This document shows, piece by piece, positions 21,623 through 32,750 of a stretch of 64,000 nt of DNA. Position 1 is the stretch's first letter. Each line of letters starts with the position of its first letter. Source of the stretch: Isoetes taiwanensis (Eukaryota; Streptophyta; Lycopodiopsida; Isoetales; Isoetaceae); assembly GCA_021234155.1 (NCBI GenBank), contig JAJEKV010000002.1, forward strand, positions 17,856,041-17,920,040, given 5' to 3'. Both the position numbers and the translations under genes were made by a program. The notes beneath the pieces were generated by a model that did not search any database, was not told the DNA's origin, and was given only the letters and a program-made list of their open reading frames with translations.

Positions 21623-22893
21623 TCCCAGCCAGAAATTTGCTCCGAAAAGTGTTGGCGGCAACACGGTCAACTGGCAGCGCGGTGAGCGGCGGTGCTGTGA
21701 GCGGCGCCGCCAGCGAGCCGTGTCGCCACCAACCCTTTTCGTGAGAAAAAAAATCGATGATTGGGAACTTACAAAGCAAGCGGACGAGAGATTTCGACCA
21801 AGTCAAAGTTCCTTCTTGTTTTGTTTTTTTCCTTCTTTATGCATTCGCAGCGGAGCTGTACTTGCTTATCCATGGCATCGCGGGAGGGTCATTTCCTTGG
21901 CTATGGCTATGGCGCTTGCCATTGAATAGGTAGCGGATGCATTATTTAAGCAGTCTATTCCTTGTATTTTGATGTTCGAGCTCTCTAGCCCTTTGTTGCA
22001 GAAGAAGCCGTCTTACCCTAAATTGCTCAGAGCTTGGCCGGAATCTTGGAGACTCGCATCAATGCTGCAGGTGAGATTAGGGATGACCATAACGACAGAT
22101 TTTTATGTCAAAACGGAGGTGGAGGCCTCCATTGCAATCGGAGGCCAGTTTTTAATCTTCCACTCCGGTAGGGGACCATCTACAAAAACTAGTTTAATCG
22201 GTTGGTTCCCCTCTCTTTTACAGCTCTTCCGATATGATGCTCAGAGGAGTGGCCTTGCATGGAACAATACTTATTGATACAAGAAATTTATCACGGCCGG
22301 CCTTGCCGCTGCGAACATTTCTCTTCCCTAACTTCTTTACTAAGAGGGATTTTTGTGTTAGGCAAAATCTTGATTCCAGGTTCTTAAACACAAGCAAATT
22401 ATTTATATGTCCATCAAGCAATAGAATATATTACTTTATACGCGAATACACGTCCTACCACCATTCTTGTTAAACAACCTTCATGTAGAAGAAGAAATTA
22501 AGTAGATTGCATTTGTAGGCTTCAGTATTCTTACAAAGACTATGTTAAGAAAAAGGCTAAACAGTTTATTTTGCTTCAGTTCTATTTCACGTATAAGAAT
22601 CCCAATATGCCATCAATGATGCATTTCGAAAATGTTGTCTGCAGAGAGTGCCTAATGCTCTCCACTGTACAGTATCTTCGCATTGAATTTGCGGGGCAAA
22701 TTCGAAATCATGCAGAAGAAAATGCTCAGATCCAAGTATGGTGTATCAATCTTTTTTTCAGCCATCAAATTGGTTTTCGCATGTGCTTACTGGATACCAG
22801 ATCCAATCAAAGCAAAGGGAGGGTTAACATCCTGATATAGAATTCATGAGCTACGTTGCATTATAAAGCAGGATGGTCATATTTCACATATTT
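21623..22893 (+). other. Possible exons of an unrecognised gene; otherwise non-coding
   Basis: Two exon-like pieces on the plus strand are about 21999-22070, ending at CTGCAG|GTGAGATT, and about 22580-22737, preceded by TTTTGCTTCAG and ending CCAA|GTATGG. The second reads FYFTYKNPNMPSMMHFENVV and continues. I do not recognise the product. A weak resemblance in another frame to galacturonosyltransferase text (VPNALHC) would require a frameshift. Confidence 0.25.
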
Positions 22894-23530
22894 AGCTCAG
22901 AAGTACTTGAATCTAGCTAGATCTTTATCTAACCATGATTTCAGATTGTCATTGTAATGGATGACTGCAGCTTCGTCAATTTCAGACTTGTCTATTCCTG
23001 AGTTATATCTTAACTCCAATACATACCACATTTTTTCCAAGGAAAATGTGAGGTTATACAATGTGATGATTCTAGCCGGTAAAGTGCCTAGTTTCCACAA
23101 AAGTCTTTCTTCATTCTGCAAAGAACGTAGATAAGGAATTGTAAATGTTTGAAGGGAAAAACAGAATTACAATATAATCTGCATGCATTATTTATGATGT
23201 ATGACTTGCCATGTTCTACCATCTATGATAGATACCAGTTATGTCTTGCCTTTTCCATTCTTTGAGGCTGAATACGTTCATCCCATAAGCCCATCCACAA
23301 GCATTTGAATCAAAGTTCTTGTAATGTGTGGATTTGAAAAGTTTAGGTACTTATCAAAACGGTGGAAGTTTGCTCCACAAGTCTCAACTCCATTTACTTT
23401 TTGTTGCATGTCTATTTTTCAGAGTGTTGTAAGATCCTTCTGCACCACCATATCATCATACAGAAATAAAAGCTTATCTAGCGTGGGATAAATTTGTGGA
23501 AGATAGAATCTGCGATGGTTCAACATTGAA
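22894..23530 (-). pseudogene. Galacturonosyltransferase (GAUT, GT8) pseudogene fragment
   Basis: On the minus strand the last exon (22894 to about 23118) reads NEERLLWKLGTLPARIITLYNLT, then SEIDEAAVIHYN and a Trp/Lys-rich end with a stop, matching the C-terminus of plant GAUT proteins. An upstream block at about 23245-23530 reads SMLNHRRFYLPQIYPTLDKL, DDMVVQKDLTTL, then VNGVETC and HRFDKYLNFSNPH, the conserved metal- and sugar-binding region (family DDD is degraded to YDD here). A stop follows DLTTL and a frameshift occurs before the CGWAYGMN block. GAUTs build homogalacturonan in the Golgi; this copy cannot. Confidence 0.85.
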
Positions 23531-24589
23531 TATGGTGCCTCAGACTATCTACTTCTTTCTCTTCCTCTATACTATCATCCTACATCAAATCTTTTTCAGT
23601 AGCTATGTCTACTAACTTTTGCGCCTTGTCTGAATCATCAACATCTGTCGCATCAAATTTGCTTCACTTGTCTCTGCCTCATCTTCCTCCAAATCCATGT
23701 GCTTAGAAACTGTGTTAGCCATATCTACATGGTTAGAAACTTCACCATAAGATGAGCCCTTTTATCTGTTTGAGATTTCTTGAACTGATCTTAAGCTTTA
23801 TCAAGACTCATATAGCAGTTAACACTTGGGCCTACACATTGTAGTACTAACCAAGTTTTGACATAAAAATCCCGACCAACCACATAACAACCAGTAAGTA
23901 CCTGCAAGGAAATTTGAACTTTTAAGAAAATGCACAGCTCCAGAATAATCTACAATCATGTTGCGTGTGAAAATCCAAGTGCTACATATTGATGTGCTTT
24001 GCAATAAAACTTCCACAACAGAGTTGCATTTGAAACGGGAGTGTTGCACAACTCTCGTTTCAAAGATTCCCTGTAAAAAACACAACATGATTCAGAAAGT
24101 GATCTTTTTGGGCTGAGGTTGAGATTCTTCGATAGTTCAATTTTTTTTTACCCTAATTTTGGCACCTCATGCAGGGGAGAACTTGTTTTTGTAAAACAAC
24201 ATACTTGAAAAGGGCAAATTTTAGGAATGCAATGTAAATCTATCAAAGTATTACAAAAAAACCATCAATTGTGGGATGAAAAAAAATATATATTTCATTT
24301 ATGTTGGTAACACATCAAATTTGAGTGGTGTTGTAATGCTAACAATAATTTATTAATCAGTTTTGAAGTCAAAGGTCCAAGATATACTCGTCATCACCCT
24401 TCTTGCTTGTCTCAGGCTCTTCTTTTGTTGTCGACTGCTGCTTGTCCGGTGAATTAACCCGTTCTTCTTCAGCTTTGTCTTCTGGAATAACAACTGGAGC
24501 AACTTCTTTTAGCTCTACAAAAACAACCTCTTCGTCAACAGAGCTCGTGAGAGGTGGCTGAATCTCTGATGATGTCATCTTGGCATAAT

Positions 24590-25543
24590 CAGATGAGGAT
24601 TTGGCGCCTAGCTCTTGATTCTCATCAGGGAGGTTTGGTAAGACCGACCAATCTCATCTTAATGAAGTTCACGACCTCCTTGTCTATGTCCACGACCACA
24701 CAATTTCGGCCCTTCTTGAGTGCACATGCAATGGTGGTGGTACGAGCCGAGAACGCATCAAACACCCAATCTCCGGACGAGAAAACATGTCAATGAGATG
24801 GTTGATGAGTTTTTGGGGCTTCGATAGTGGTTCACAATTACGCCTGTGCACTTTCGGGTCTTGCGACTTTCAGAACAACTGCAGAAACTCTAAAACATTT
24901 GAGAAGCCAGTGCGGTAGTGTTGAAATGCTCCATGGTCCTCTTGCCATCGAAGCTCCAAAGAACCAACGTGCGAGATATTCCACTTTGCTTAACGACTGG
25001 GGCCTCCACCATGATAATTTATATTCGTTTTGTACCTTCAAGAGAAAGGTCAATGGTCAGCAACAAAAGAAAATAACAAGTAGTGTATTCCGAATACGGC
25101 GTGCCGGACTAAGTTCTCGTGAATCGGCTTGGTCGAGATCCAAAGTGATTTTTGAAGTCGGCTTCGACAAGACCAGCTTGCATACCGGAGTGAAATACCA
25201 CTAACCGCCGGTGTCTAGTCTGTAGTGATCTTCATTAAGCCTTTTATGAATTCATTGAAACCGCGATGCTTAAAAGGGATGTCATCGTATCGGTATCTTT
25301 AATCTTGAAGCCGAGGGAATGTCGGCAATGATTAGCGTGAAATCTTGTGGCTTCACACTCGCTACAAGCTTGGTGCAGTCCCCATGTACAATTGAGTAAA
25401 GATTGTTTTGGTCGAATAAAGTAAACGTTTCATAGTCCGTTTTTGCGACCTCTACAAATCGCTCTCGCCAAAGTTCTTTCTTCCCGAGCAATCCTTACCA
25501 GGTGCATGAAACCTTCTGGTAGGTCCTTGTTTTTCTTCTTACT
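24590..25543 (-). pseudogene. Beta-class DNA (N4/N6) methyltransferase domain
   Basis: ELWRERFVEVAKTDY and VHGDCTKLVASVKPQDFTLI lead into IIADIP at about 25305-25325. One added base would give the catalytic motif IV form DIPYGF. Towards the C-terminus, PLSKPQKLINHLIDMFS and then GDWVFDAFSARTTTIACALK and GRNCVVVDIDKE (about 24640-24775) form the SAM-binding motif I region (D-x-F-x-G-x-G-T type, here DAFSARTT). Having motif IV before motif I is the beta-class order of bacterial and phage adenine-N6 or cytosine-N4 methyltransferases, unlike plant cytosine-5 enzymes or MT-A70 proteins. At least three one-base shifts break the domain. Target base and activity are unknown. Confidence 0.65.
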
Positions 25544-25840
25544 CTGCAAATCCACAAAATAATTAGAACATTTACAAATCTACGCTACCTAAACGCCCAA
25601 AGCAGGCTTACCCAGCCTTCAAAATTTGGAGTGTACTGAACAATTCTCTCGTCAGATGTAGCAATAGGATAAAGCTCCTTGCACCGTTCCCATGTTTGCA
25701 CATTCAATTGTTCCATCAAACATGTTTGACATGTAATGACATTCTTCTGGCTGCAACATCCAAACCAAGAATTACATCAGGGACACGTCTACAGAAGAAC
25801 TTTACCGCAATCACAAAACAACACCACATCAAACAAGAAA

Positions 25841-25954
25841 AGCCAAAGTGTATTCCGGAATTCACTTTGGCTTTACACGTTAGCCAAAGTGTATTCCGGA
25901 ATACACTTTGGCTTTACTGTTTAAGCCAAAGTGTATTCCGGAATACACGTTGGC
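25841..25954. repeat. Palindrome array A: three 30-bp palindromes every 42 bp
   Basis: Units at 25841, 25883 and 25925 have the same core TGTATTCCGGAATACA and arms as array B, the same 42-bp step and about 12-bp spacers. The array lies in intron 3 of the ParB-methyltransferase gene. Unit 1 has one mismatch (GAATTCAC). Confidence 0.95.
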
Positions 25955-26318
25955 TTTGCTTCAGTTTCCCAGCGTTGCAGACGGATTTGTAAGGCTAAAG
26001 TTTTCGGACTGTACAGAGCGTTGACACAAAAGACTAAACTTTCTAAAAGACTTACTTGTGCAACTCCTTCGACATTTCTTCTAAAGTAAATTCCTTGTCC
26101 ACAACCTTTTGCAGTAACATTTCTAACAACGGAATGTCTGTAAATCCTTGAAGCTCTCTCCAGACAGTGATAGTCATTTCTTTTTTTAGAACATCGGATC
26201 CTTTTTTCTTGTCTGTCACTTTGCCCTTACTTTTGAGGTCTCCGCGCTCGAACATATTAAAAATTTCATTTTGCAAATCCCATATCTAAACATGGTAACA
26301 AGTGGCGTTAGTACAATG

Positions 26319-26332
26319 TATTCTGGAATAGA
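26319..26332. promoter_or_regulatory. Single degenerate palindrome in intron 2
   Basis: TGTATTCTGGAATA is a one-mismatch half-complete version of the array core. It sits in the 86-bp intron 2 of the methyltransferase gene. Confidence 0.5.
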
Positions 26333-26371
26333 ATGCTGGGACTAGCTACTTGAACTAAAATGCGGACATAC

Positions 26372-27720
26372 CCTTCCTTCTCTAAAAGCAAGGTGGAACC
26401 AATTGTCATGGCCAATAAGAGAGGTCCTTTTGTTGTCCTCGTCGTACTTTAGACAACACTCTATGGCACACGCCTCTTTGAGCTCCAAGGAGTATGCTGG
26501 CTTCTTTAGGTCGTCGCCATATTTTTCTTTAGATATAAGGAATTCTCTGTGCATAAACCTTATTTTGTCCACGAAGCTCATCTTCAATTTGTACTCGTTG
26601 TTCGCATTGTGGGTGTTGGCAACGATCTTAGCTTCTTCGTCGGTAAGGCCACAATATACTGCACAAAGAACCGTCAGATACCTCGTGTTGAACTTCTCCT
26701 TGTACAGTTGCCTCCTTGCTTTGAAGCTGTGGTTCCCCCCAACACATAATGCGTGTAGGTATCCGCATTTTCCTTGTCATACTGGGCGGGGTCAATGCAC
26801 TGTTGCCTGTCAACTAGCACAACTATAGGATCTACATGAGCATACGGATTGCTCCTAATCCTGTCCTTCAAGTTCCTTAAATGATCTGCATAAATCTTCC
26901 GAACTTGAAGAGGTCTCTCACCGTTTTCGTTCTTTGGTGGCAGCTTCATTGATGTTACTTGCAAGTATATCACACCTTGCACAAGCTTTTCCCTGTTTAT
27001 TGCTGCCATTTTTTCTGAGGTCTTGTCGACCTTCTTTTCTTTAATAGCCACACCAGGGGCTTTGTTTTTTCCTCTTGCCTTCTTTTGTTTTGGTTCTTCT
27101 TCTGGCTCTTCCGATATCACTAATGCCTGAGTTCTCTTCTTAGCTGGCTCTTTAGCAGCAACAGTGTTTCGTGGCACTTGCCTTCGTGGCTCTTGCTCCA
27201 CAAAATCCTCTTTGCTCCCTTCATCATCCGATGGGCTGCTAGTGCCTTCCACTTGTTCTTCCTCTGTGTCACTGATTGTAAAGTCTTCACTAAACGAAGA
27301 ACTTACAGTGTGTACAATGGACAACAGTGTTTGTTTGTTAATATAGTGTGCCACATACTTGTAAAGTGGAGTTGGTTGTACCTTAGTCAACCTCAACATA
27401 GCCTCATCAAGAACAAACATCCCCTGTGATGTTGTAAATGACAGCCTACCACGCTGTCCAGACTGCCCAGCAACACTTTCAACACTTTTTATATGGCCCA
27501 TGCACTGGAATTCGACGTCGTCGTAACGTTTCTGTCCTGGACTCTTACAGACGTGCAAGAATGTGAGTGTGGAGTACTTGCCCCCATGGCGAACCACTGA
27601 GTTTGGAAACATTCATACACAGTTGGTTCAGATGGGCCACCCAGATTCTTCGGCGACTGGTGCTTATTTGTGACAATCTTCACGATCTTCTTAGCAGGTT
27701 GCTTCTGGGCAGGGTTTTGG
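26372..27720 (-). CDS. ParB/Srx-like domain exon
   Basis: This is exon 2 of the gene above. Around 27490-27690 it encodes a region starting near NLGGPSEPTVYECF and continuing past a G run at about 27583-27590 (one base short for continuity) into KYSTLTFLHVCKSPGQKRYD. After an acidic/basic linker with KKRTQ and KQKKARGK come the ParB-like elements: RPLQVRKIYADHLRNLKDRI, DPIVVLVDRQ and HYVLGGNHSFKARRQLY. The last is the GG-x-H motif in place of the ParB GEHR box, and a second G-run shift lies just before NHS at about 26747. LTDEEAKIVANTHN follows, then a helical segment MSFVDKIRFMHREF. In prokaryotes such folds bind CTP/ATP or DNA. I infer DNA binding or a switch role here. Confidence 0.65.
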
Positions 27721-27862
27721 CTGTAGCAATGGTGTCGTTAGCAAACAGAAACTAGAGCAGGATAATCAGCTAAAGTAACAAAAACGGGGAAAAAACAAGC
27801 GTTTCGACACTTAAAACAAGGAAAAACATTGCAATCCTTGACTTCTAAAGCCCTAAAAGTAA

Positions 27863-28143
27863 GCAAAAGTGTATTCCCGAATACACTTTTGCCGCACAAA
27901 GTAAAGCAAAATGTATTCCCGAATACACTTTTCCTTAGACTGTTAAGCCAAAATGTATTCCGGAATACACCTTGGCTTTCACTGTTAAGCCAAAGTGTAT
28001 TCCGGAATACACTTTGGTTTGACGGGTTTGCCAAAGTGTATTCCCGAATATACTTCGGCTTTCGTTGGTAAGCAAAAGTGTATTCCGGAATACACTTTGG
28101 CTTACCAATGAAAGCAAAAATGTATTCGGTAATACACTTTGGC
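27863..28143. repeat. Palindrome array B: seven 30-bp palindromes every 42 bp
   Basis: The units start at about 27863, 27906, 27947, 27989, 28030, 28072 and 28114, a step of 41-43 bp. Each is a palindrome with core TGTATTCCGGAATACA (or TCCCGA variants) flanked by GCCAAAG/CTTTGGC-type arms. Units are separated by about 12-bp spacers that share little beyond a T-rich start and a TTAA or GTAA end. The array lies inside intron 1 of the ParB-methyltransferase gene, between the two divergent genes. Confidence 0.95.
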
Positions 28144-28218
28144 TAGACAGAAGGACAGTACGTCTAACTTAAATGATTAAAAGCACGTACAAATGACAAG
28201 TCGCACTAACCTGTCCAT

Positions 28219-28551
28219 GGTATGCCTATGCAAATCGGAATACAGCTCGAGCGGAAATTTGCGGAGGCGCTGGGTCTAGCGACTGGAGCTGCAGAAGTCG
28301 AATAGAAAAGTGAGGCCGCATTTTTTTCCTTTTAAAGATACGCTGACACATTTGTCCAAGTTCTATGTGGAATCGAATACAGTACGTTGTACTAGCCAAT
28401 CGCTGTGTATTCCGGAATACATTTGCAGTTTCTTTTTGTCTTCTGCTTTTCCTTCCCTTCGCTGCACAACTCGATTTGTATTCCTGAATACAAAATGCAC
28501 ACCAGTTCTGTGTTTTACTTACGTCTAACAAATGTTTTGCAGCTTCGTAAG
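28219..28551. promoter_or_regulatory. Shared divergent promoter region
   Basis: The minus-strand start (28218) and plus-strand start (28552) are only 333 bp apart and point away from each other, so the region should hold both promoters. It contains the two palindromes above. An acceptor-like TTTTGCAG at 28535-28542 suggests the DUF7869 gene has a non-coding first exon or leader intron. Confidence 0.5.
28406..28492. promoter_or_regulatory. Two palindromes in the leader of the DUF7869 gene
   Basis: A perfect core TGTATTCCGGAATACA lies at 28406-28421 and a one-mismatch form TGTATTCCTGAATACA at 28477-28492. Both are 60-150 bp upstream of the proposed start at 28552. They share the palindrome of the neighbouring methyltransferase gene, which suggests that one factor acts on both genes. 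Confidence 0.75.
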
Positions 28552-29283
28552 ATGGTTAACCGCGTGCTGAACAAGCTACCACCACCTTTTGTAATATCTA
28601 GTTCGTCCAGTTCGGAGGGAACCCTGGTCCAGGACGTTGTTTATCATGATACCACCTCTTCTCCATCTCGTCCAGAAACAAACAGGTTGCCACAACCCTT
28701 CCAGCCGTCACCAAGTCCTGTACAAAACAGACTGCCCCCTCCATTCATTCCATCACCACCTGTACGTAATATGCTTCCACTACCCTTTGTTCCTTCCCCC
28801 GAAAGTGCACAGGCTCCACATGCAAAGGTTACTCGGAACAGGCTCCCCCCATCACCAAATAGAAGTGCAAGGTCTACTGCACGGTCTGAAGAATACGAGA
28901 TTCACCACAACTTCTCTCAATATGACTTCAACACAAATGAGGATGATGTTGCAGCTTCAATACCTCGACACACAAATATTGTGACACATGGGTTTGCAGA
29001 GTTTCAAAGTGCAGTAAGAGATATGTTTGCAAGAACTCCTCAACAAGATGCTGCCACAACATCTGCTACCACAACAGATTATGGCCCATCTCCTACATTT
29101 AACACCGTGCCTCCGACTTTTCCGGGAACAGCTTCACGAGGCCTCTTTTCCTCTAGAAACACACCAGTGAGGGTAGAGGAGGCCACTCCAAGAGTAGAAC
29201 TTTCGTCCAAAGATGAAGGCAACAACGACCAACGAGATTACATGTTCTCCAGGCAAACTACCCAGAAATTCAGGGTGGATTAT

Positions 29284-30625
29284 TATTTTTTTTTTTTGAA
29301 GGTAAGGGGGATTTTTATATTATATAATAAATGGTACAATGCTACAAAACAAGAACAGAATTACTACAGGAGAATCTCAACTTCTTCATCCTGTTCTTGC
29401 CGAGACTTATTAGATGCTCTAATAGCAAGATATCATAACCGCAATTTCTGTACTTGTAAGCCTCACTCAACTTCTTCTTATGCCCAGCTGATACTATAGG
29501 ATTGAATCAACATCTTCTCAACTGCCATAATACTATAGAAGTAAGAACAGACTTTCCAAAAGCTGCAGTTAAGTCCTTGAATGCTCACAAAATCCTGTTG
29601 CAAAAATAGAGATGAAGAGAAAAGGAAGTACATAGTAAAATGAGCAATCTGACACTGCTGAAACTGCCACAGCCCCTGAACTTTGATCAAACCTGCAAAT
29701 TAATCGGCTAATACACATAATGGTATATGAAACCCCAAGAAATGCTGCATTGTTGGAATAGATAGCAGTCAGCCTGACCACCACCACCAGATACATCCTC
29801 AAAAAATGGAATTCAGGTATCAGTACCTGATCTTAGCACACAGCTCAAATGTAGCAGTATTTGAGCAAACCAAATCCATACAGCGGATTGGTATGAAAGA
29901 AAAATTTGGCATCAGCACCAAATTATCTTCAAGCATCAGAGCTTGAATGGCTTCTTCAATCATAGCAGTAATTGAAGAAGCGAAGGAAGTGCTAAGAAAA
30001 TCCGAGTATTTGCCACAAGCATCTGGCTCAAAATATATTCCTAGCTCTGTTGTTTCTGAAAATTCCATATACCATCATATAACTGGTTGAGGAATCTGTA
30101 GATTATGATCAAATCAGACTACTATGTTCCTATCAAGGAGACATCCCTATGTCTTTCTGCTAGCAAGAAAGAGCAACAGGGAGGGAATCAAACATCTGTT
30201 TAAAGAACCTGGAGTAAATTATGACTGCAGAAAAACCAACAGAACTGAAACTTCCTTTTCTCAAAGGCTGTGCAGAGATCCGCTCCACCTTATAGACCAT
30301 GTGCCCTTTCGGTGCAATTGCAAGAATCGTAATGCTTAAAGCATTAGAGCAGAGAGACCACGTTAGTGGATTACCTGCAGGCCCTAAAGAACGCCGCCCT
30401 GAAGAAAGCTTCAAGAAATCGATAACCTGCCAGTCTTGAATGAGCAGATCCAATAAACTATGGCAGGAGACCCTCGCTAGCCTCTGTATGGGGTCGATTT
30501 GGTGCAAAAACCTCAGCAGCAGTGCCGAATCAGAGAGAAAGAAGGGCGGCCTCCCTTCTCCTGTGTCGCCCTAGCCGCATGCGGCGTCGTCAGCGCCAAG
30601 AAACATACTCTAGTAGGTCATCACT
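29284..30625 (-). mobile_element. Poly(A) retroelement insertion, 12-bp TSD
   Basis: AGGGTGGATTAT occurs at 29272-29283 and again at 30626-30637. The insert begins on the plus strand with a T run (29286-29298), so it is a minus-strand poly(A) retroposon of 1342 bp. Its 3' end (GAAGGTAAG, AT-rich, GGTACAAT) resembles that of LINE A. The body contains no recognised reverse transcriptase, so it is a heavily 5'-truncated or non-autonomous element, or a retrocopy. Removing it and one TSD copy rejoins the DUF7869 reading frame (...KFRVDY|GLRAC...). Confidence 0.88.
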
Positions 30626-31570
30626 AGGGTGGATTATGGATTGAGAGCATGTTCATCTGTGAGAAGGAAAAACCTTATGGACGAGAACAAAATGAGGAGA
30701 ATTCTAAGAACTACTAGATGCTACTCATTGGGTTGCATCACCAAATTGAACATGGCTAAACTTCGTGAAATTAGAAATAGGTACAGTTCGATGACATTAT
30801 CAGATCAAAATGCCTACTTGGCATACAGTGTAAGGCCAGACCGCAAAACATTCTTGCACTACATTAGAGGTGAACAAGTGTGCCAGAAATGTTTTATGGT
30901 TGTTCACCGTCTAGGGTCCACTAGAATGTCTCGAATACACCGAAGATTGGATAAAGTCCCTGCAATTGATGATCACTGCGGGCCAGGAAGAGTTGTAACA
31001 ATGCACGCCTTAGGTGCTGTAGCTTGGATGGAGAAATATTTTAGAGAGACATGTGAAAAGCTGCCAAACAGTAAAATGTATCATTTGACAGACAACATCA
31101 CAAAAAAAGATGTCTTCAACCAGTACAAAGAAACATGCACTCAGTCTCAACACATCTCTTACTCTCACTTCACTAGACTGTGGAAAGTTCAGTTTGGTCT
31201 TGTGAAAATTCCCCGAAAACATAGGATGTCTGTGTGCTCAACGTGTGCAGAATTGAAGAGCCAAAAAGAAACTGCAAAGACAGAGGTCGAAAAAAGTAAG
31301 TTGAAGTTCTTCATTCTCTAACTTGTTTCAAAGAATTGTTTTGACCTGAATTCTTGAACAGATATCGTGCAACAGAAGCTTGCTAGACACCGTGACCAAC
31401 AAGCAGCCGAGAGAAGGAAGCTTGCTAAGCACAGGAAAAAAGCTCTTGAACGTCCACTGCAGTATATGTCTGTTGTGATTGATGGGATGGTACTATTCCT
31501 CATTTCTTGAATATTCCTAAAGATGTGCCAGAGGAATGCTTTGTTAAGGTCCACCTTGTTGGAGCTATGG

Positions 31571-32259
31571 TGATACGAACTTCCCCAAATACCTCTAAAT
31601 ACCTGAATAAACATAAGAACTTTTACACAAATTAGTAGCCAAAGCCTTATTCAAAGGAGCTCTCCACCCAACCGGACCACTCAGCTAGCAATATCAGGTT
31701 GGAACATAGAGACAGTAAGGCATATCTGGCAATCAGCTTCCTCTAGTAGCTCCGTCCTTGAGCTAGCAATCCTCAATATGATACACCGAGAATTGAGTTT
31801 AGGGATAGTAATAGGTCACTAGACAAGATCAACAGAAGCTCTAGAAAAAAGAATTAGCTTTCTTAGAATCAGATTCAAGAGCCAAGAGTAAAGCAGTCTT
31901 CTTTGACATCCGGTCACTCTTTCTACCATTTCTCTCTCATTCGGATGAATCTCATTCGGATGAATCAGAATAAGTGCCACACCAATCCGGAAACTAGACT
32001 CCGAGACGGTTCCAGAAAAGTAAAATTCGCCCAAATCCGATCTCTGGTTGCTGAGATATAGCCAATTAAAATTCAGGTTCTATTTATAGCTATCTCCACA
32101 ACTTTAGCCTTCTTTGGCCTGCCTTTGCCTTTTGCCTTTTGCCTTTGCCTTTTATTCCCAACCATGATATATACTAACTCTATATGATTTTGCCCAATGC
32201 TTAATCATATTGGCCACTCCCCCGAGCTCATTGTTAGATATTAACCTTGAACCATATCA
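31571..32259 (-). repeat. 3' LTR (element orientation) of the non-autonomous element
   Basis: This 689-bp LTR differs from its partner mainly in the copy number of the CCTTTTG/CCTTTG run near 32110-32150 and in a duplicated ATTCGGATGAATC near 31938-31965. Confidence 0.93.
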
Positions 32260-32424
32260 ATTCCTTCCCTTCTCGGAAGCAACTGACCTCAGTTGCATTG
32301 AATACAACTTTCAGGTTCTCGTTAACATCAACCTTAATATGAAGATTATTAACCTTTATATATTTATGAACCATTGACAATATTATAATTCTGTTAAGGC
32401 TACTCCCCTAACATAATATTATTA

Positions 32425-32750
32425 TCAACTCGTGGTCACCACCTCCTCGTGGCTTCCACCTTGGTTTATGATACCACATGTTCGTGATTTTTGTGTCTAC
32501 CACCTACTCGTGGTTTTCACATACTAGTGGTTGCCACCTACTCGTGGGCACCACCTACTCGTGGACCAATTTAGTTCTTGGTTACCACCTACTCGTGGAC
32601 CAATTCAACTCGAGGTCCCCACCTACTCGTGGGTCTCTTTCTGTTGTTATTACCATCTACTCATGAGTCACATTCACTTGTGATTACCACCTTCTCGTGG
32701 GTCATATTAACTCGTGATTACCATCTACTCGTGGATCACTTTGAACAACA
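32425..32750. repeat. Tandem CCACCTACTCGTGG-type repeats inside the LTR element
   Basis: About a dozen diverged units of roughly 28-32 bp built on ACCACCTACTCGTGG fill this part of the interior. They encode nothing evident. Confidence 0.85.

Larger units (their letters stand above)
24366..28218 (-). pseudogene. ParB-like domain / DNA N4-N6 methyltransferase gene, spliced, with single-base frame breaks
   Basis: Proposed minus-strand structure: start ATG at 28218; exon 1 28211-28218; exon 2 26372-27720; exon 3 26056-26285; exon 4 25612-25750; exon 5 from 25543 downwards, possibly with one more intron at about 25030-25100; end near 24366. All listed introns are GT-AG. The joined product begins MDSQNPAQKQPAKKIVKIV. 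An acidic, Lys-rich middle (about 27000-27330) precedes a ParB-like fold, then a helical linker, then a beta-class methyltransferase, then an acidic tail. At least five single-base shifts interrupt the frame, two of them in G runs. It is either a young pseudogene or an intact gene with assembly indels. It is arranged head to head with the DUF7869 gene. A bacterial or phage-like domain pairing in a plant genome points to a mobile element or horizontal transfer. Confidence 0.7.

Noticed and set aside
24827-25204. Plus-strand 125-aa open frame
   Set aside because: It is antisense to the methyltransferase domain and has no domain of its own.
26403-26828. Plus-strand 141-aa open frame
   Set aside because: It is antisense to the ParB-like exon, whose motifs and splice sites are on the minus strand.
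27863-28143. CRISPR-like array
   Set aside because: The regular repeats and spacers are superficially similar, but the spacers are only about 12 bp and share ends, the repeats are full palindromes inside a eukaryotic intron, and no cas genes are present.
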